Counted from the stretch's first letter, positions 1-8,605 are shown. The stretch: 47,100 nucleotides of DNA from Phenylobacterium sp. (GCF_025934275.1 NZ_JAICYI010000023.1:1-47100), one strand, 5' to 3'. Translations and numbers: made by a program. Notes: generated from the sequence alone by a model not told the origin.

Positions 1-84
1 GTGCTGGAGAAGATCGGGCTGCGCTTCGTCCAGATGATCAACCTGCCGGGCCACGCCGAGGCGAGCGCCTATTTCACGACCTGA
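1..84 (+). CDS. C-terminal end of a GNAT-like acetyltransferase (partial)
   Basis: Only the last 27 codons are inside the window, ending in TGA at 82-84. The residues VLEKIGLRF followed by a hydrophobic stretch and GHAEASAY resemble the final helix and strand of GNAT N-acetyltransferases, where a variant of 'S.rVleKlGfr' follows the acetyl-CoA site. The substrate cannot be told. The call rests on one short motif, so another fold is possible. Confidence 0.5.
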   Translation: MLEKIGLRFVQMINLPGHAEASAYFTT

Positions 85-144
85 GGCGCGCGATGGCCAG
101 GGCTGGTTAAGCGGACCTTAGCGAACCTCGGTTAGCAGGTTCGC

Positions 145-1197
145 ATGGCCAAGCTCCTGTACAGACTCGAGGGGGCGCTGCTCGCCGCCCTGTTCCCTGG
201 TGCGGCTCTCGCCGGTCCGCCGGCCGGCTCGGCGCTCGCGGCATGGGTGTCGCAGACGACCGATCTTATGCCGTCCCAGATCGCGGTCGTGGGCCCGGAA
301 AACGTCTACAGCCTCGAGCCGCTCGGTCCGCCCTCGCCCACCGGCGAGGTCATCGTCCTGGTCCGGACCGAGGCGTACGACAACGGCTGGGGCCGGGCGC
401 ACGGCTTCCAGTCCTGGGAGGCGAACCTGCTCGTCGACTGCAAGCGCAGCCGCCTGAAGGTGATCCGCAGCGCCAGCTACCCGGACCGCAACCGGCAAGG
501 GCGCCCCGTCGTGGGATCGCCGGACGCCGACTGGAGCACGCCCAAGCCGTCGGAGCCGGACTCCAGGCTGGTCGCGGCGGCCTGCGACGCGGCGTTCGCC
601 TGGCCGCTGCGGGGCGCGCCCCTGCCGGCGAAGGTGTCCAGCCCCCATAAGTCCACGGACGTTGCGGCCGCATCGCCGCTGCCGCGGGTCGTCGAGCTGC
701 CGCCGCTGCCGCCGCCAGCCGAAAAGGCGGCCGCGAAGTCCGACAAGCCCGACGCCAAGACCGACGACAAGGCCGACGACAAGGCTGCGCCCATCCAGCA
801 GGTCGTCGACATCGCTCCGGAGGCCGCGGCGCCGTCGGCGTCTCCGCCTGGGGCCGTGGCCGCAGCCAAGCCGGGCGAGCGCTATTTCCTGCAGATCACC
901 CGTGGCCCTTCCGAAGCCGCCGCCCGCAAGGCTCTGGACAAGGCCCGCGAGACGCTCGGCCCCCTGGCCGAGGGCCTGACGGTGCGGCTGGACATGACCG
1001 ACATCAGCGGAAGGAAGCGATTCACCGCGCGCCTGGAGGGTCTGGCGAGCGCCCAGGCGGCCGAAGACGCCTGCAGCAAGCTGGTCAAGGCGAAGCAGAG
1101 TTGCTTTTTCCGGCCGCTCGCGGCGCCGGCGGAGACGCGGGCTAAGGCTGGCTCCGCTTCGCCTCGGCCGCCTTCGCCTTCTCGCCGAATCGGATGA
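145..1197 (+). CDS. Secreted SPOR-domain protein
   Basis: A 350-residue protein with an N-terminal signal peptide (hydrophobic core about residues 9-22, AGPP cleavage region). A globular domain at about 30-160 contains a DCKRSRLKVIRS segment resembling surface-adhesin-E-type domains in other proteobacterial envelope proteins. A low-complexity Pro/Ala/Lys/Asp linker spans about 175-245, with repeated KTDDKADDK-like charge runs. A SPOR-like domain lies at about 247-325 (starts YFLQITRG, ends CFFRP). SPOR domains bind denuded peptidoglycan glycans, typically at the division septum, so an envelope role is inferred. The last 25 residues are Arg/Ser/Pro rich and overlap a small antisense gene, so they may be unconserved. 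It begins 60 bases after the preceding gene. Confidence 0.7.
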   Translation: MAKLLYRLEGALLAALFPGAALAGPPAGSALAAWVSQTTDLMPSQIAVVGPENVYSLEPLGPPSPTGEVIVLVRTEAYDNGWGRAHGFQSWEANLLVDCKRSRLKVIRSASYPDRNRQGRPVVGSPDADWSTPKPSEPDSRLVAAACDAAFAWPLRGAPLPAKVSSPHKSTDVAAASPLPRVVELPPLPPPAEKAAAKSDKPDAKTDDKADDKAAPIQQVVDIAPEAAAPSASPPGAVAAAKPGERYFLQITRGPSEAAARKALDKARETLGPLAEGLTVRLDMTDISGRKRFTARLEGLASAQAAEDACSKLVKAKQSCFFRPLAAPAETRAKAGSASPRPPSPSRRIG

Positions 1198-1274
1198 ACA
1201 GGTCCGGCAGCATGACGGCCAGCATGTCCTGCTGCAGGGCGAGCAGGGGGGCGGCGAGCCGGCGGAGAGGCATG
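1143..1274 (-). CDS. Small hypothetical protein downstream of hemB
   Basis: A 43-codon reading frame on the hemB strand, 47 bases beyond the hemB stop, from ATG at 1274 to TAG at 1143. The product begins MPLRRLAAPLLALQQDM and ends KAKAAEAKRSQP. It has a short amphipathic or hydrophobic first half and a charged tail. Nearly every codon ends in G or C (all but about three), which matches real genes here. The frame stays open upstream, so the start could differ, and no strong ribosome binding site is visible. It overlaps the 3' end of the SPOR gene by 55 bases. No family is recognised. Confidence 0.4.
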
Positions 1275-1321
1275 TCGCGAAGCCTAGCTAGGCTGCGCGC
1301 TCGGCGAGCGGAAAATCGGGC

Positions 1322-2338
1322 TTATGCGCCCAGCATCCGCGCCGCGCGCGGCGCGAAGTAGGTGATCACGCCGGCCGCCCCGGCGCGCTTGAACGCGCCC
1401 AGGGATTCGAGGATGGCCCGCTCCTCGTCGAGCCAGCCGTTCTGGGCCGCCGCGATCAGCATGGCGTACTCGCCCGAGACCTGGAAGGCGAAGGTGGGCA
1501 GCGCGAACGCCTCGACGACGCGGCGCACGATGTCCAGATAGGGCAGGCCAGGCTTGACCATGATCATGTCGGCGCCCTCGGCGATGTCGAGGGCCACCTC
1601 GCGGAGCGCCTCGTCGGAATTGGCCGGATCCATCTGGTAGGTCTTCTTGTCCGCCGGGTTCTCGATCGAGCCCGTGCCGAGCGTTCCCGAGCCGATCGCC
1701 TCGCGGTAGGGCCCGTAAAAGGCCGAGGCGTACTTGGCCGCGTAGGACATGATCATCACGTCCTGCAGCCCCTCTGTCTCGAGCGCCTGGCGCAGCGCGC
1801 CGCAACGGCCGTCCATCATGTCCGAGGGCGCGAGGATGTCGCAGCCGGCCCGCGCCTGCATCAAGCCCTGCGCGACCAGCTGCTCGACGGTGGCGTCGTT
1901 GTCGATCCGTCCGGACTGGACGATTCCGTCGTGGCCATGCTCGGTGAAGGGATCGAGCGCGACGTCGCACATGATCCCGACCTCGGGGGCTGCGTCCTTC
2001 ATCGCCTTGACCGCCCGGGCGACCAATCCATCGGGATCGAGCGCGACGGTGCCCTGAGCATCCTTCTTGGCGCCGTCGATGTGCGGGAAGACGGCGATGG
2101 CCGGAATTCCCAGGGCCTTCGCCTGCCTGGCGGCGGCGGCGGCCTCCTTGACCGACAGCCGCGCGATCCCGGGCATCGAGCCGACCGGGACCTGTCCCTC
2201 GCCCTCGTGGATCACCATCGACCAGATCAGGTCGGCAGGCGTCAGCACCGTCTCGCGCACCAGCCGCCGAATCCAGTCGGCCTGGCGAAGGCGCCGCAGA
2301 CGGAGCGCTGGATAGCTGGCGAGCGGCGCCCTGGTCAT
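1322..2338 (-). CDS. hemB: Delta-aminolevulinic acid dehydratase (porphobilinogen synthase)
   Basis: Condenses two 5-aminolevulinate molecules to porphobilinogen, the second step of tetrapyrrole synthesis, in the cytoplasm. The product is 338 residues, normal for the family. The two active-site lysines are visible as K202 (SYAAKYASAFYGP) and K262 (MVKPGLPYLD). The metal segment reads DVALDPFTEHGHDG and lacks the cysteine triad of zinc-type enzymes, so this is the magnesium-type form common in alphaproteobacteria. The frame is open further upstream, but homology begins at MTRAPLASYPALRLRR, so ATG at 2338 was chosen. It is divergent from the acyl-CoA dehydrogenase, 82 bases apart. hemA, which makes its substrate, lies 4 kb away. 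Confidence 0.95.
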   Translation of the reverse strand: MTRAPLASYPALRLRRLRQADWIRRLVRETVLTPADLIWSMVIHEGEGQVPVGSMPGIARLSVKEAAAAARQAKALGIPAIAVFPHIDGAKKDAQGTVALDPDGLVARAVKAMKDAAPEVGIMCDVALDPFTEHGHDGIVQSGRIDNDATVEQLVAQGLMQARAGCDILAPSDMMDGRCGALRQALETEGLQDVMIMSYAAKYASAFYGPYREAIGSGTLGTGSIENPADKKTYQMDPANSDEALREVALDIAEGADMIMVKPGLPYLDIVRRVVEAFALPTFAFQVSGEYAMLIAAAQNGWLDEERAILESLGAFKRAGAAGVITYFAPRAARMLGA

Positions 2339-2420
2339 GCCAGCGCCTGTCGCGCATCGCGGCCCGCGGCGCAAGGTCGACGATTGACTTGGCCGCGCGG
2401 CGGAGGCACGGGCGACGGCC

Positions 2421-3557
2421 ATGGACTTCAGCCTGACGGACGATCAGCGGGCGATCGAGGACGCGGCTCGCGCCTTCGCCGAAGCCGAGCTCGCGCCGAA
2501 TTCCGCCCGCTGGGACGAGGAGAAGCACTTTCCCGCCGACGTGCTGCGCAAGGCGGCCGAATTGGGCTTCGCGGGGCTCTATGTGCGCGAGGATGTCGGC
2601 GGCTCGGCGCTCTCCCGCCTCGATGCCTCGATCGTCTTCGAGCAGCTCGCATATGGCGACGTCACCACGGCGGCGTTCATCTCGATCCACAACATGGCGT
2701 CGTGGATGATCGACCGGTTCGGTGCGGACGAGCTTCGCCGGCGCTACCTCCCGCGGCTGACGCGGATGGAGCTGATCGCCTCCTACTGTCTGACCGAGCC
2801 GGGCTCCGGGTCGGACGCCGCGGCGCTGACGACCACCGCGAGGAGGGACGGCGACGACTATGTGCTGAACGGCGCGAAGGCGTTCATCTCCGGCGGAGGC
2901 GTCTCGGACATCTACGTCGTGATGGCGCGCACGGGCGGAGAGGGGGCCGGCGGCGTCTCGGCCTTCGTCGTCGAGAAGGGTTGGCCGGGGCTCTCCTTCG
3001 GGGCGCAGGAACGCAAGATGGGCTGGAACGCCCAGCCCACCGCTCAGGTGAATTTTGACGGCTGCCGGGCGCCGGCGGCCAATCGCATCGGCGACGAGGG
3101 GGAGGGCTTCAAGTTCGCAATGGCCGGCCTGGACGGCGGGCGGATCAACATCGCCTCCTGCTCGCTGGGCGGCGCAGGGTTCGCCCTGGAGACGGCGAAG
3201 GCCTATCTCGACAGCCGCAGACAGTTCGGCCGGCCGCTCAGGGAGTTCCAGGGGCTGCAGTGGCGGCTCGCGGACATGGCGACCGACCTCGACGCCTCGC
3301 GCCTGATGGTGCGCCGGGCGGCTCACGCCCTCGATCTGCAGAACCCCAAGGCCACGCAGTACTGCGCCATGGCCAAGCGGTTCGCCACCGACGCCGGTTT
3401 CGAGATCGCCAACCAGGCCCTGCAGCTGCACGGCGGTTACGGCTACCTGAAGGACTTCCCCCTGGAGCGGATCGTGCGCGACCTTCGCGTCCACCAGATC
3501 CTGGAAGGCACCAACGAGATCATGCGCGTGATCATCGCCCGGGAGCTTTACCGATGA
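2421..3557 (+). CDS. Isobutyryl-CoA dehydrogenase (acyl-CoA dehydrogenase family)
   Basis: FAD-dependent oxidation of a short branched acyl-CoA, most likely isobutyryl-CoA to methacrylyl-CoA in valine breakdown. The 378-residue product has the full family layout: an N-terminal helical domain, a beta domain with the signature YCLTEPGSGSDA (about 120-131), and a C-terminal helical domain with RRQFGRPL and LQLHGGYGYLKDFPLER. The catalytic base fits E362 in EGTNEIMR. The substrate assignment comes from the next genes (3-hydroxyisobutyryl-CoA hydrolase and 3-hydroxyisobutyrate dehydrogenase), which complete the same route. Its TGA overlaps the ATG of the next gene (ATGA), so the two are translationally coupled. 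Confidence 0.88.
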   Translation: MDFSLTDDQRAIEDAARAFAEAELAPNSARWDEEKHFPADVLRKAAELGFAGLYVREDVGGSALSRLDASIVFEQLAYGDVTTAAFISIHNMASWMIDRFGADELRRRYLPRLTRMELIASYCLTEPGSGSDAAALTTTARRDGDDYVLNGAKAFISGGGVSDIYVVMARTGGEGAGGVSAFVVEKGWPGLSFGAQERKMGWNAQPTAQVNFDGCRAPAANRIGDEGEGFKFAMAGLDGGRINIASCSLGGAGFALETAKAYLDSRRQFGRPLREFQGLQWRLADMATDLDASRLMVRRAAHALDLQNPKATQYCAMAKRFATDAGFEIANQALQLHGGYGYLKDFPLERIVRDLRVHQILEGTNEIMRVIIARELYR

Positions 3558-4606
3558 GCGAAGGCCCGGAGGTCATCGTCCGGGTCGAGGGCGAGGTCGG
3601 GCGGCTGACGCTGAACCGGCCGCAGGCCCTCAACGCCCTCACCACGACCATGTGCCGCGAGATGATCGCAGCGCTCACCGCCTGGCGGATCGATCCGGCC
3701 GTCGCGATCGTGATGCTCGATCATTCGGGCGAGCGCGGCTTCTGCGCCGGCGGCGACATCCGCACGCTGGCCGAGAGCGGCGCCGGCGACGGGATCGCCG
3801 CGCGGGAGTTCTTCTTCACCGAGTACCGGCTCGACCACCTGCTGTTCCATTATCCGAAGCACGTCGTGGCCTTCATGGACGGGGTGGTGATGGGCGGCGG
3901 CGTCGGCGTGGCGCGCCCGGTCAGGTTCCGGGTCGGGACCGAGCGGACCGTCTTCGCCATGCCGGAGACCGGCATCGGCCTGTTTCCGGACGTCGGCGGC
4001 AGCTGGTATCTCGCGCGGATGCCCGACCACATCGGCCTGTGGCTGGCGCTCACCGGGGCGCGCATCCGAGCGGCCGACTGCGAGCTGCTGGGCGTGATCA
4101 CCGACTATGTGGAGGCGGCCAAGCTGGAGGCGCTGAAGACGGCCATCATCGCCGATCCCGCGGCGCTGGAGACCCTGCTCACCGAGTTCGAGGCCGACGC
4201 CGGCCGGCCGGCGCTCGCCGCGCACCAGGACGAGATCTCTCAGCTGTTCGCCGGCGACAGCGTCGAAGCGATCGTGCGCGCGCTGCAGGGCGCCGACAGC
4301 GACTGGGCGCGCGAGCAAGCGGGCGCGATCGCCGCCAAGTCGCCGCTCAGCCTGAAGGTCGCCTTCCGCCAGCTGCAGCTCGGCGCCAAGGCGACCAGCT
4401 TCGCCGAGGTGATGGAGATGGAGTATCGCATCGCCCACCGTCTGACGGTGGGTCACGATTTCCTGGAAGGCGTGCGCGCGGTCATCGTCGAGAAGGACAA
4501 TGCGCCGAACTGGGCGCCGGCCCGCCTGGAGGACGTGAGCGAGGCGGCCGTCGACGGCATTTTCGCAAGCCTGGCTTCCGGTCAGGCCTGGTCGCCCCTA
4601 CCTTGA
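3554..4606 (+). CDS. 3-hydroxyisobutyryl-CoA hydrolase (enoyl-CoA hydratase/isomerase family)
   Basis: A crotonase-fold enzyme of 350 residues. It is longer than a simple enoyl-CoA hydratase (about 260) and matches the HIBCH branch, which hydrolyses 3-hydroxyisobutyryl-CoA to free 3-hydroxyisobutyrate in valine catabolism. Seen in the sequence: LTLNRPQALNAL near the start, the oxyanion-hole segment ERGFCAGGDIRTL, MDGVVMGGGVGV, and the HIBCH-typical MPETGIGLFPDVGGSWYL. The frame is open upstream, but the ATG overlapping the previous stop gives the family N-terminus MSEGPEVIVRVEGEVGRL. Methacrylyl-CoA hydratase and methylmalonate-semialdehyde dehydrogenase are not in the window. Confidence 0.88.
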   Translation: MSEGPEVIVRVEGEVGRLTLNRPQALNALTTTMCREMIAALTAWRIDPAVAIVMLDHSGERGFCAGGDIRTLAESGAGDGIAAREFFFTEYRLDHLLFHYPKHVVAFMDGVVMGGGVGVARPVRFRVGTERTVFAMPETGIGLFPDVGGSWYLARMPDHIGLWLALTGARIRAADCELLGVITDYVEAAKLEALKTAIIADPAALETLLTEFEADAGRPALAAHQDEISQLFAGDSVEAIVRALQGADSDWAREQAGAIAAKSPLSLKVAFRQLQLGAKATSFAEVMEMEYRIAHRLTVGHDFLEGVRAVIVEKDNAPNWAPARLEDVSEAAVDGIFASLASGQAWSPLP

Positions 4607-4649
4607 CCGCAGGGCGACTTCAAAGGATCGCCCTGGGAGGAACATCGCG

Positions 4650-5402
4650 ATGAAATCCAAGCTCCTGCTGACGGCCGTCGTGGCCGCGGCGCTCTCCGCA
4701 GGCGCGGTGATGGCCAAGCCCGCCGCCAACATCACCGCCGCCGTCGCCGACAAGGGCCGCCCGGCGGCCGACACCGCCCTCGATGCGGCGCGCAAGCCCG
4801 CCGAGACGCTCGACTTCGTGGGCGTGAAGCCTGGCATGACCGTCGTCGAACTCATCCCCGGCGGCGGTTACTTCACCCGCCTGCTCTCCAAGGCGGTGGG
4901 GCCGAAGGGGACGGTGTACGCGGTCTATCCGCCGCCGCGGCCGTCGAGCGATCCCGCCAAGCCGACGCCGACCCCCGCGATCGAGAAGCTGGCGGCTGAG
5001 CCGGCCTATTCCAACGTAAAACCGATCAAGGCCTCGCCGGCGGCGCTTGCCGTGCCGAACCCGGCCGACATCGTGTTCACGGCGCAGAACTATCACGACC
5101 TGCACAACATCCCGAACTTCGACATGGCGGCGTTCAACAAGAGCGTCTTCAACGCGCTGAAGCCCGGCGGCGAGTATATCGTGCTCGATCACGTGGCGCT
5201 GCCCGGCGATCCGAACGTCACCCACACCTTGCACCGGATCGACCCGGCGGTCGTGCGCAAGGAGGTCGAGGCCGCGGGTTTCAAGTTCCAACGCGAGAGC
5301 AAAATCCTGGCGAACCCCGCCGATCCGCACGACAAGAACGTCTTCGATCCCTCGATCCGCCACCACACGGATCAGTTCATCTACAAGTTCCGTAAACCGT
5401 AA
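4650..5402 (+). CDS. Exported SAM-methyltransferase-like protein
   Basis: A 250-residue protein beginning with a classical signal peptide (KSK, hydrophobic run to about residue 20, AVMAKP cleavage zone). A methyltransferase-like Rossmann fold follows: motif I reads VVELIPGGGYFTRLLSKAVG (about 67-86), with later strands ADIVFTAQNYHDLHN and LKPGGEYIVLDH. The ribosome binding site GGAGGAA, seven bases ahead of the ATG, strongly supports this start and thus the signal peptide. S-adenosylmethionine is not expected in the periplasm, so the fold may serve another role or the leader may act differently. It sits between valine-catabolism genes with 43- and 30-base gaps. Substrate unknown. Confidence 0.75.
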   Translation: MKSKLLLTAVVAAALSAGAVMAKPAANITAAVADKGRPAADTALDAARKPAETLDFVGVKPGMTVVELIPGGGYFTRLLSKAVGPKGTVYAVYPPPRPSSDPAKPTPTPAIEKLAAEPAYSNVKPIKASPAALAVPNPADIVFTAQNYHDLHNIPNFDMAAFNKSVFNALKPGGEYIVLDHVALPGDPNVTHTLHRIDPAVVRKEVEAAGFKFQRESKILANPADPHDKNVFDPSIRHHTDQFIYKFRKP

Positions 5403-5432
5403 CAGGTCAGTGTATTCGCTTAGGAGTTTGCC

Positions 5433-6341
5433 ATGACCCGCATCGCGTTCATTGGCCTGGGCAACATGGGCGGCGGAATGGCCGCAAACCAGGCCAAGGC
5501 GCAGCGGCGGGTCATGGCCTACGACCTCTCGAAGCCGGCGATCGAGAGGGCCGCCGCCGCCGGCTGCGAGGCGGTGGGGTCGGTGGCCGAGGCGGTCGCC
5601 GAGGCTGAAGCCGTCATCACCATGCTGCCGGCCGGATCGCACGTGCGGCAGGTCTATGCGGAGGAGGTGCTGCCGCAGGCGCCCAGGTCGGCGCTGCTGA
5701 TCGACTGCTCGACCATCGACGTCGAGAGCGCTCGTGCGGTCGCCGCCCAGGCCAAGGCGAGCGGGTTCCGCTTCGCCGACGCGCCGGTCTCGGGCGGGAC
5801 GGCGGCCGCCGACGCCGGAACGCTCGCCTTCATGGTGGGCTGCGACGAGCCAGATTTCCCGGCGATCGAGGAAGCCCTGAAGCCGATGAGCCGGGTGACG
5901 GTCCGCGCCGGCGATCACGGCGCCGGACAGGCCGCCAAGATCTGCAACAACATGGTGCTCGGCGTCTCGATGATCGGCGTCTGCGAAGCGCTCGCGCTCG
6001 CCGAGAGGCTGGGCCTGGATCCGCTGAAATTCTTCGAGATCTCCTCGCAGTCCTCCGGCCAGTGCTGGAGCCTGACGAGCTACTGCCCCTGGCCGGGCCC
6101 GGTTCCCGCCGCGCCCTCCAACCGCGGCTATGAAGGCGGCTTCGCCACCGCGATGATGCTGAAGGACCTGAAGCTCGCGCAGGAGGCCGCCGCCCGTTCG
6201 GGCGCCGCGGCGCCCTTGGGCGCCACGGCCGAGGGGCTCTACGCCCTGTTCGATCGCCTCGGATACGGCGGCAAGGACTTCTCCGCCATCCTCGAACTGT
6301 TCCGGGGCCGCCTCGCTTCCGATCACGCATTGCGGACGTAA
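5433..6341 (+). CDS. mmsB: 3-hydroxyisobutyrate dehydrogenase
   Basis: NAD-dependent oxidation of 3-hydroxyisobutyrate to methylmalonate semialdehyde, following the hydrolase encoded upstream. The 302-residue product has the beta-hydroxyacid dehydrogenase layout: a Rossmann motif FIGLGNMGGGMA (7-18), the substrate-binding segment DAPVSGGTAAADAGTLAFMVG (about 117-136), and catalytic K169 in GAGQAAKICNNMVLG. A helical C-terminal domain includes NRGYEGGFATAMMLKDLKLA, typical of this subgroup. An AGGAG ribosome site (TTAGGAG) precedes the ATG by six to seven bases. It is the last gene of the valine group; the gap of 186 bases to hemA suggests a new promoter there. Confidence 0.92.
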   Translation: MTRIAFIGLGNMGGGMAANQAKAQRRVMAYDLSKPAIERAAAAGCEAVGSVAEAVAEAEAVITMLPAGSHVRQVYAEEVLPQAPRSALLIDCSTIDVESARAVAAQAKASGFRFADAPVSGGTAAADAGTLAFMVGCDEPDFPAIEEALKPMSRVTVRAGDHGAGQAAKICNNMVLGVSMIGVCEALALAERLGLDPLKFFEISSQSSGQCWSLTSYCPWPGPVPAAPSNRGYEGGFATAMMLKDLKLAQEAAARSGAAAPLGATAEGLYALFDRLGYGGKDFSAILELFRGRLASDHALRT

Positions 6342-6395
6342 TCTCGCGCACGCGGTCGTTTTCCTGGCTTCCGAACCGATCGCGTCAGGACCATA

Positions 6396-6409
6396 TTGAG
6401 CAGGATCAA
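6396..6409 (+). promoter_or_regulatory. FNR/FixK-type binding box upstream of hemA
   Basis: The 14-base site reads TTGAGCAGGATCAA, which is TTGA-N6-TCAA with exact family spacing; the right arm ATCAA is complete. It lies 118 bases before the hemA ATG. FnrL and FixK control of hemA is documented in other alphaproteobacteria (for example Rhodobacter), which makes the placement meaningful. No -35/-10 pair is clear nearby, so activation or repression cannot be decided. Confidence 0.55.
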
Positions 6410-6527
6410 GCCGCCCACGCGGCGCGGTCAGGTAGACATGTGCGGCGTGCGGCGCCAAAAAGCCCGTCGTCACAGGGGAACCGCTTCGGGCGCGAGATCG
6501 TCGACCGTCCGGGCGGCAGTGAGGTCG

Positions 6528-7754
6528 ATGGATTATCGTTCCGCGTTCCGCGCCGCCCTCGAGAAGGTCCGAGCCGAGGGCCGCTACCGCGTCTTCGCCG
6601 ATCTGAAGCGGCATCGGGGAGAGTTTCCGCACGCCACCTGGACCCGCCCTGACGGGCGCCAGCAGGACGTGGTGGTGTGGTGTTCCAACGACTACCTCGG
6701 CCAGGGCCAGAACCCCGTCGTGCTCGACGCCATGCGTGAGGCGATCGAGGAGGCGGGCTCAGGCTCGGGCGGCACCCGCAACATCTCCGGCACCACACGC
6801 TACCATGTGGAGCTCGAGCGCGAGCTCGCCGACCTGCACCAGAAGGAGGCGGCGCTGCTCTTCACCTCCGGCTACGTCTCCAACGAGGCGACGCTCTCGA
6901 CGCTGTCGAAGATCCTGCCGGGCGTGATCATCTTCTCCGACGCGCTGAATCACAATTCGATGATCTCCGGCATCCGCGGCGCGCGCTGCGAGCGCCATGT
7001 GTTTCGCCACAACGACCTGGCGCACCTGGAGGAACTGCTGGCCGCCGCGCCGGCCGATGCGCCCAAGGTGGTCGCCTTCGAGAGCGTCTATTCCATGGAC
7101 GGCGACATCGCCGACATGGCCGGCACCGTGGCGCTGGCCAAGAGGTACGGCGCGATGACCTACCTCGACGAGGTGCATGCGGTCGGCATGTACGGCCCGC
7201 GCGGCGCCGGCGTGGCCGAGCGCGACGGCGTGATGGCCGAGATCGACATCGTCGAAGGCACGCTCGGCAAGGCGTTCGGCGTGATGGGCGGCTACATCGC
7301 CGCCGATGCGGTGATCGTCGATGCGATCCGCTGCTACGCCGACGGCTTCATCTTCACGACCTCCATCCCGCCGGCCCTGGCCGCGGGAGCGGCCGCCTCG
7401 ATCCGCTGGCTCAAGGAACACGATGAGGTGCGCGTCATCCACCAGGCGCGCGCCGCGGCGTTGAAGGCGAAGCTCGCCAAGGCCGGCCTTCCGGTCATGC
7501 CGTCGGTCAGCCACATCGTGCCGGTGCTGGTGGGCGATCCGGTCCACTGCAAGATGGTCTCCGACATCTTGCTGGCGGATCACGGGATCTACGTGCAGCC
7601 GATCAACTACCCCACCGTGCCGCGCGGCACCGAGCGGCTGCGCTTCACGCCGTCTCCGGCGCACACCGACGAGATGATGGATGAGCTGACCGCCGCCCTC
7701 GAGGCGCTCTGGGTCCGCTGCAACATCAAGCGGGTGGGCGGCGTCGCCGCCTAA
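6528..7754 (+). CDS. hemA: 5-aminolevulinate synthase
   Basis: Condenses glycine and succinyl-CoA to 5-aminolevulinate with pyridoxal phosphate, the committed C4-route step to heme. The product is 408 residues, as usual for alphaproteobacterial ALAS. Seen in the sequence: [13 protein letters not shown], the glycine-rich [42 protein letters not shown], and the PLP lysine K248 in [14 protein letters not shown]. The frame is open 132 bases further upstream, but homology begins at [15 protein letters not shown], so ATG 6528 was taken. Its stop overlaps the stop of the convergent small gene. An FNR/FixK box upstream suggests oxygen-linked control. Confidence 0.95.
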   Translation: MDYRSAFRAALEKVRAEGRYRVFADLKRHRGEFPHATWTRPDGRQQDVVVWCSNDYLGQGQNPVVLDAMREAIEEAGSGSGGTRNISGTTRYHVELERELADLHQKEAALLFTSGYVSNEATLSTLSKILPGVIIFSDALNHNSMISGIRGARCERHVFRHNDLAHLEELLAAAPADAPKVVAFESVYSMDGDIADMAGTVALAKRYGAMTYLDEVHAVGMYGPRGAGVAERDGVMAEIDIVEGTLGKAFGVMGGYIAADAVIVDAIRCYADGFIFTTSIPPALAAGAAASIRWLKEHDEVRVIHQARAAALKAKLAKAGLPVMPSVSHIVPVLVGDPVHCKMVSDILLADHGIYVQPINYPTVPRGTERLRFTPSPAHTDEMMDELTAALEALWVRCNIKRVGGVAA

Positions 7755-7993
7755 TCGGCCAGCGGCTCGACGCTGCAGGTGGCGCTCCAGCCGCCCTTGA
7801 AGGAGCGCACCTCATCTACCGCCGCGTCGTAGGGAAGGCCGCCGCTCTCGATCAGCAAGGTGTCGCCGACTCTGGGCTGGACAGGGTTCACCGACCAGAT
7901 GACCAGTTCGCCGCGCTCCACCCCGTCGTCGAGGATCTCGTAGCCCGACTTGTTGAATGGCCGCAGGGCCCCGTCCGGATGCAGCACGCTCAT
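7751..7993 (-). CDS. Conserved-looking 80-residue protein coupled to mucR
   Basis: An 80-residue acidic protein (starts [20 protein letters not shown]) with no signal peptide or membrane segment. Alternating hydrophobic strands suggest a small beta-rich fold ([22 protein letters not shown]), ending in [14 protein letters not shown]. Its ATG overlaps the mucR TGA (ATGA), and an AAGG stretch precedes it, so it is very probably translated with mucR. Upstream in-frame sequence is antisense-like and lies inside mucR, so the later start was chosen. It shares the four bases CTAA with the stop of hemA, tail to tail. I do not recognise a family. Confidence 0.7.
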   Translation of the reverse strand: MSVLHPDGALRPFNKSGYEILDDGVERGELVIWSVNPVQPRVGDTLLIESGGLPYDAAVDEVRSFKGGWSATCSVEPLAD

Positions 7994-8424
7994 GCCTTGC
8001 GCCTGCGCACGCCGCGCCCCAGGCCGATCTGCTTGGCGAACGCCGAGCGCCGGGCCGCATAGGCCGGCGCCACCATCGGATAGTCCGGCGGCAGGTTCCA
8101 GCGACGGCGGTATTCGTCGGGGCTCATGTTGTAGCGGGACCGAAGATAGCGCTTGAGCATCTTCAGCCGCTTTCCGTCCTCGAGGCAAACGATATAGTCG
8201 TGCTGCACGGACTTGCCGACCGGCACCGCCGGCTTAGGCCGCTCGTCGCTCGGCGCAGGGGCGCCGCGGGTGATGCTCTCCAGCGTCTGGTGGACGGTGC
8301 GGATGATGTCTGGAACGGCCTCGGCCGCCACCGAATTGCGGCTGACGTAAGCGGCGACGATCTCGGCTCCCAGTCGTAGCAGCTCCTCGCCCGAATGGCC
8401 TTCGGGTCCGGGTCCAACGCTCAT
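7990..8424 (-). CDS. mucR: MucR/Ros family transcriptional regulator
   Basis: A zinc-finger DNA-binding regulator of the alphaproteobacterial MucR/Ros group, which acts broadly on cell-cycle, envelope and exopolysaccharide genes. The product is 144 residues. The N-terminal part ([18 protein letters not shown], then [12 protein letters not shown]) is the helical oligomerisation region. The C-terminal part has the family core [38 protein letters not shown] with the basic tail [14 protein letters not shown]. The first finger cysteine is present, and the rest is the degenerate MucR-type finger. The start MSVGPGPEG has GGGG six bases upstream; an ATG four codons earlier (8436) is an alternative. 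Divergent from glyA. Confidence 0.88.
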   Translation of the reverse strand: MSVGPGPEGHSGEELLRLGAEIVAAYVSRNSVAAEAVPDIIRTVHQTLESITRGAPAPSDERPKPAVPVGKSVQHDYIVCLEDGKRLKMLKRYLRSRYNMSPDEYRRRWNLPPDYPMVAPAYAARRSAFAKQIGLGRGVRRRKA

Positions 8425-8605
8425 CTGCAGCCCCATCTTCGTTTTGCACGCCGCACCACGGCGCACGCTTTCGCTTACACCCCGGGCTAGCCGAGGAACG
8501 CGACACTTCGGCGTTCGTTCCCGCGCGGCGTTGGAAGCCGTGGCGGATAAGGGTAAACAGCGCTCTCCTCGCCGAAGAGACTCAACGCCTGCCGAGAGGC
8601 CCACC

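Noticed and set aside
107..121. CtrA-like box (TTAA-N7-TTAG) before the SPOR gene
   Set aside because: One mismatch to TTAA-N7-TTAA and no supporting promoter elements. A cell-cycle link would fit a SPOR protein, but this evidence alone is too weak.
8425..8605. Riboswitch or extra gene in the gap before glyA
   Set aside because: I see no riboswitch core or convincing frame. The in-frame extension of glyA to 8444 has Arg-rich non-homologous residues and overlaps the mucR promoter region.
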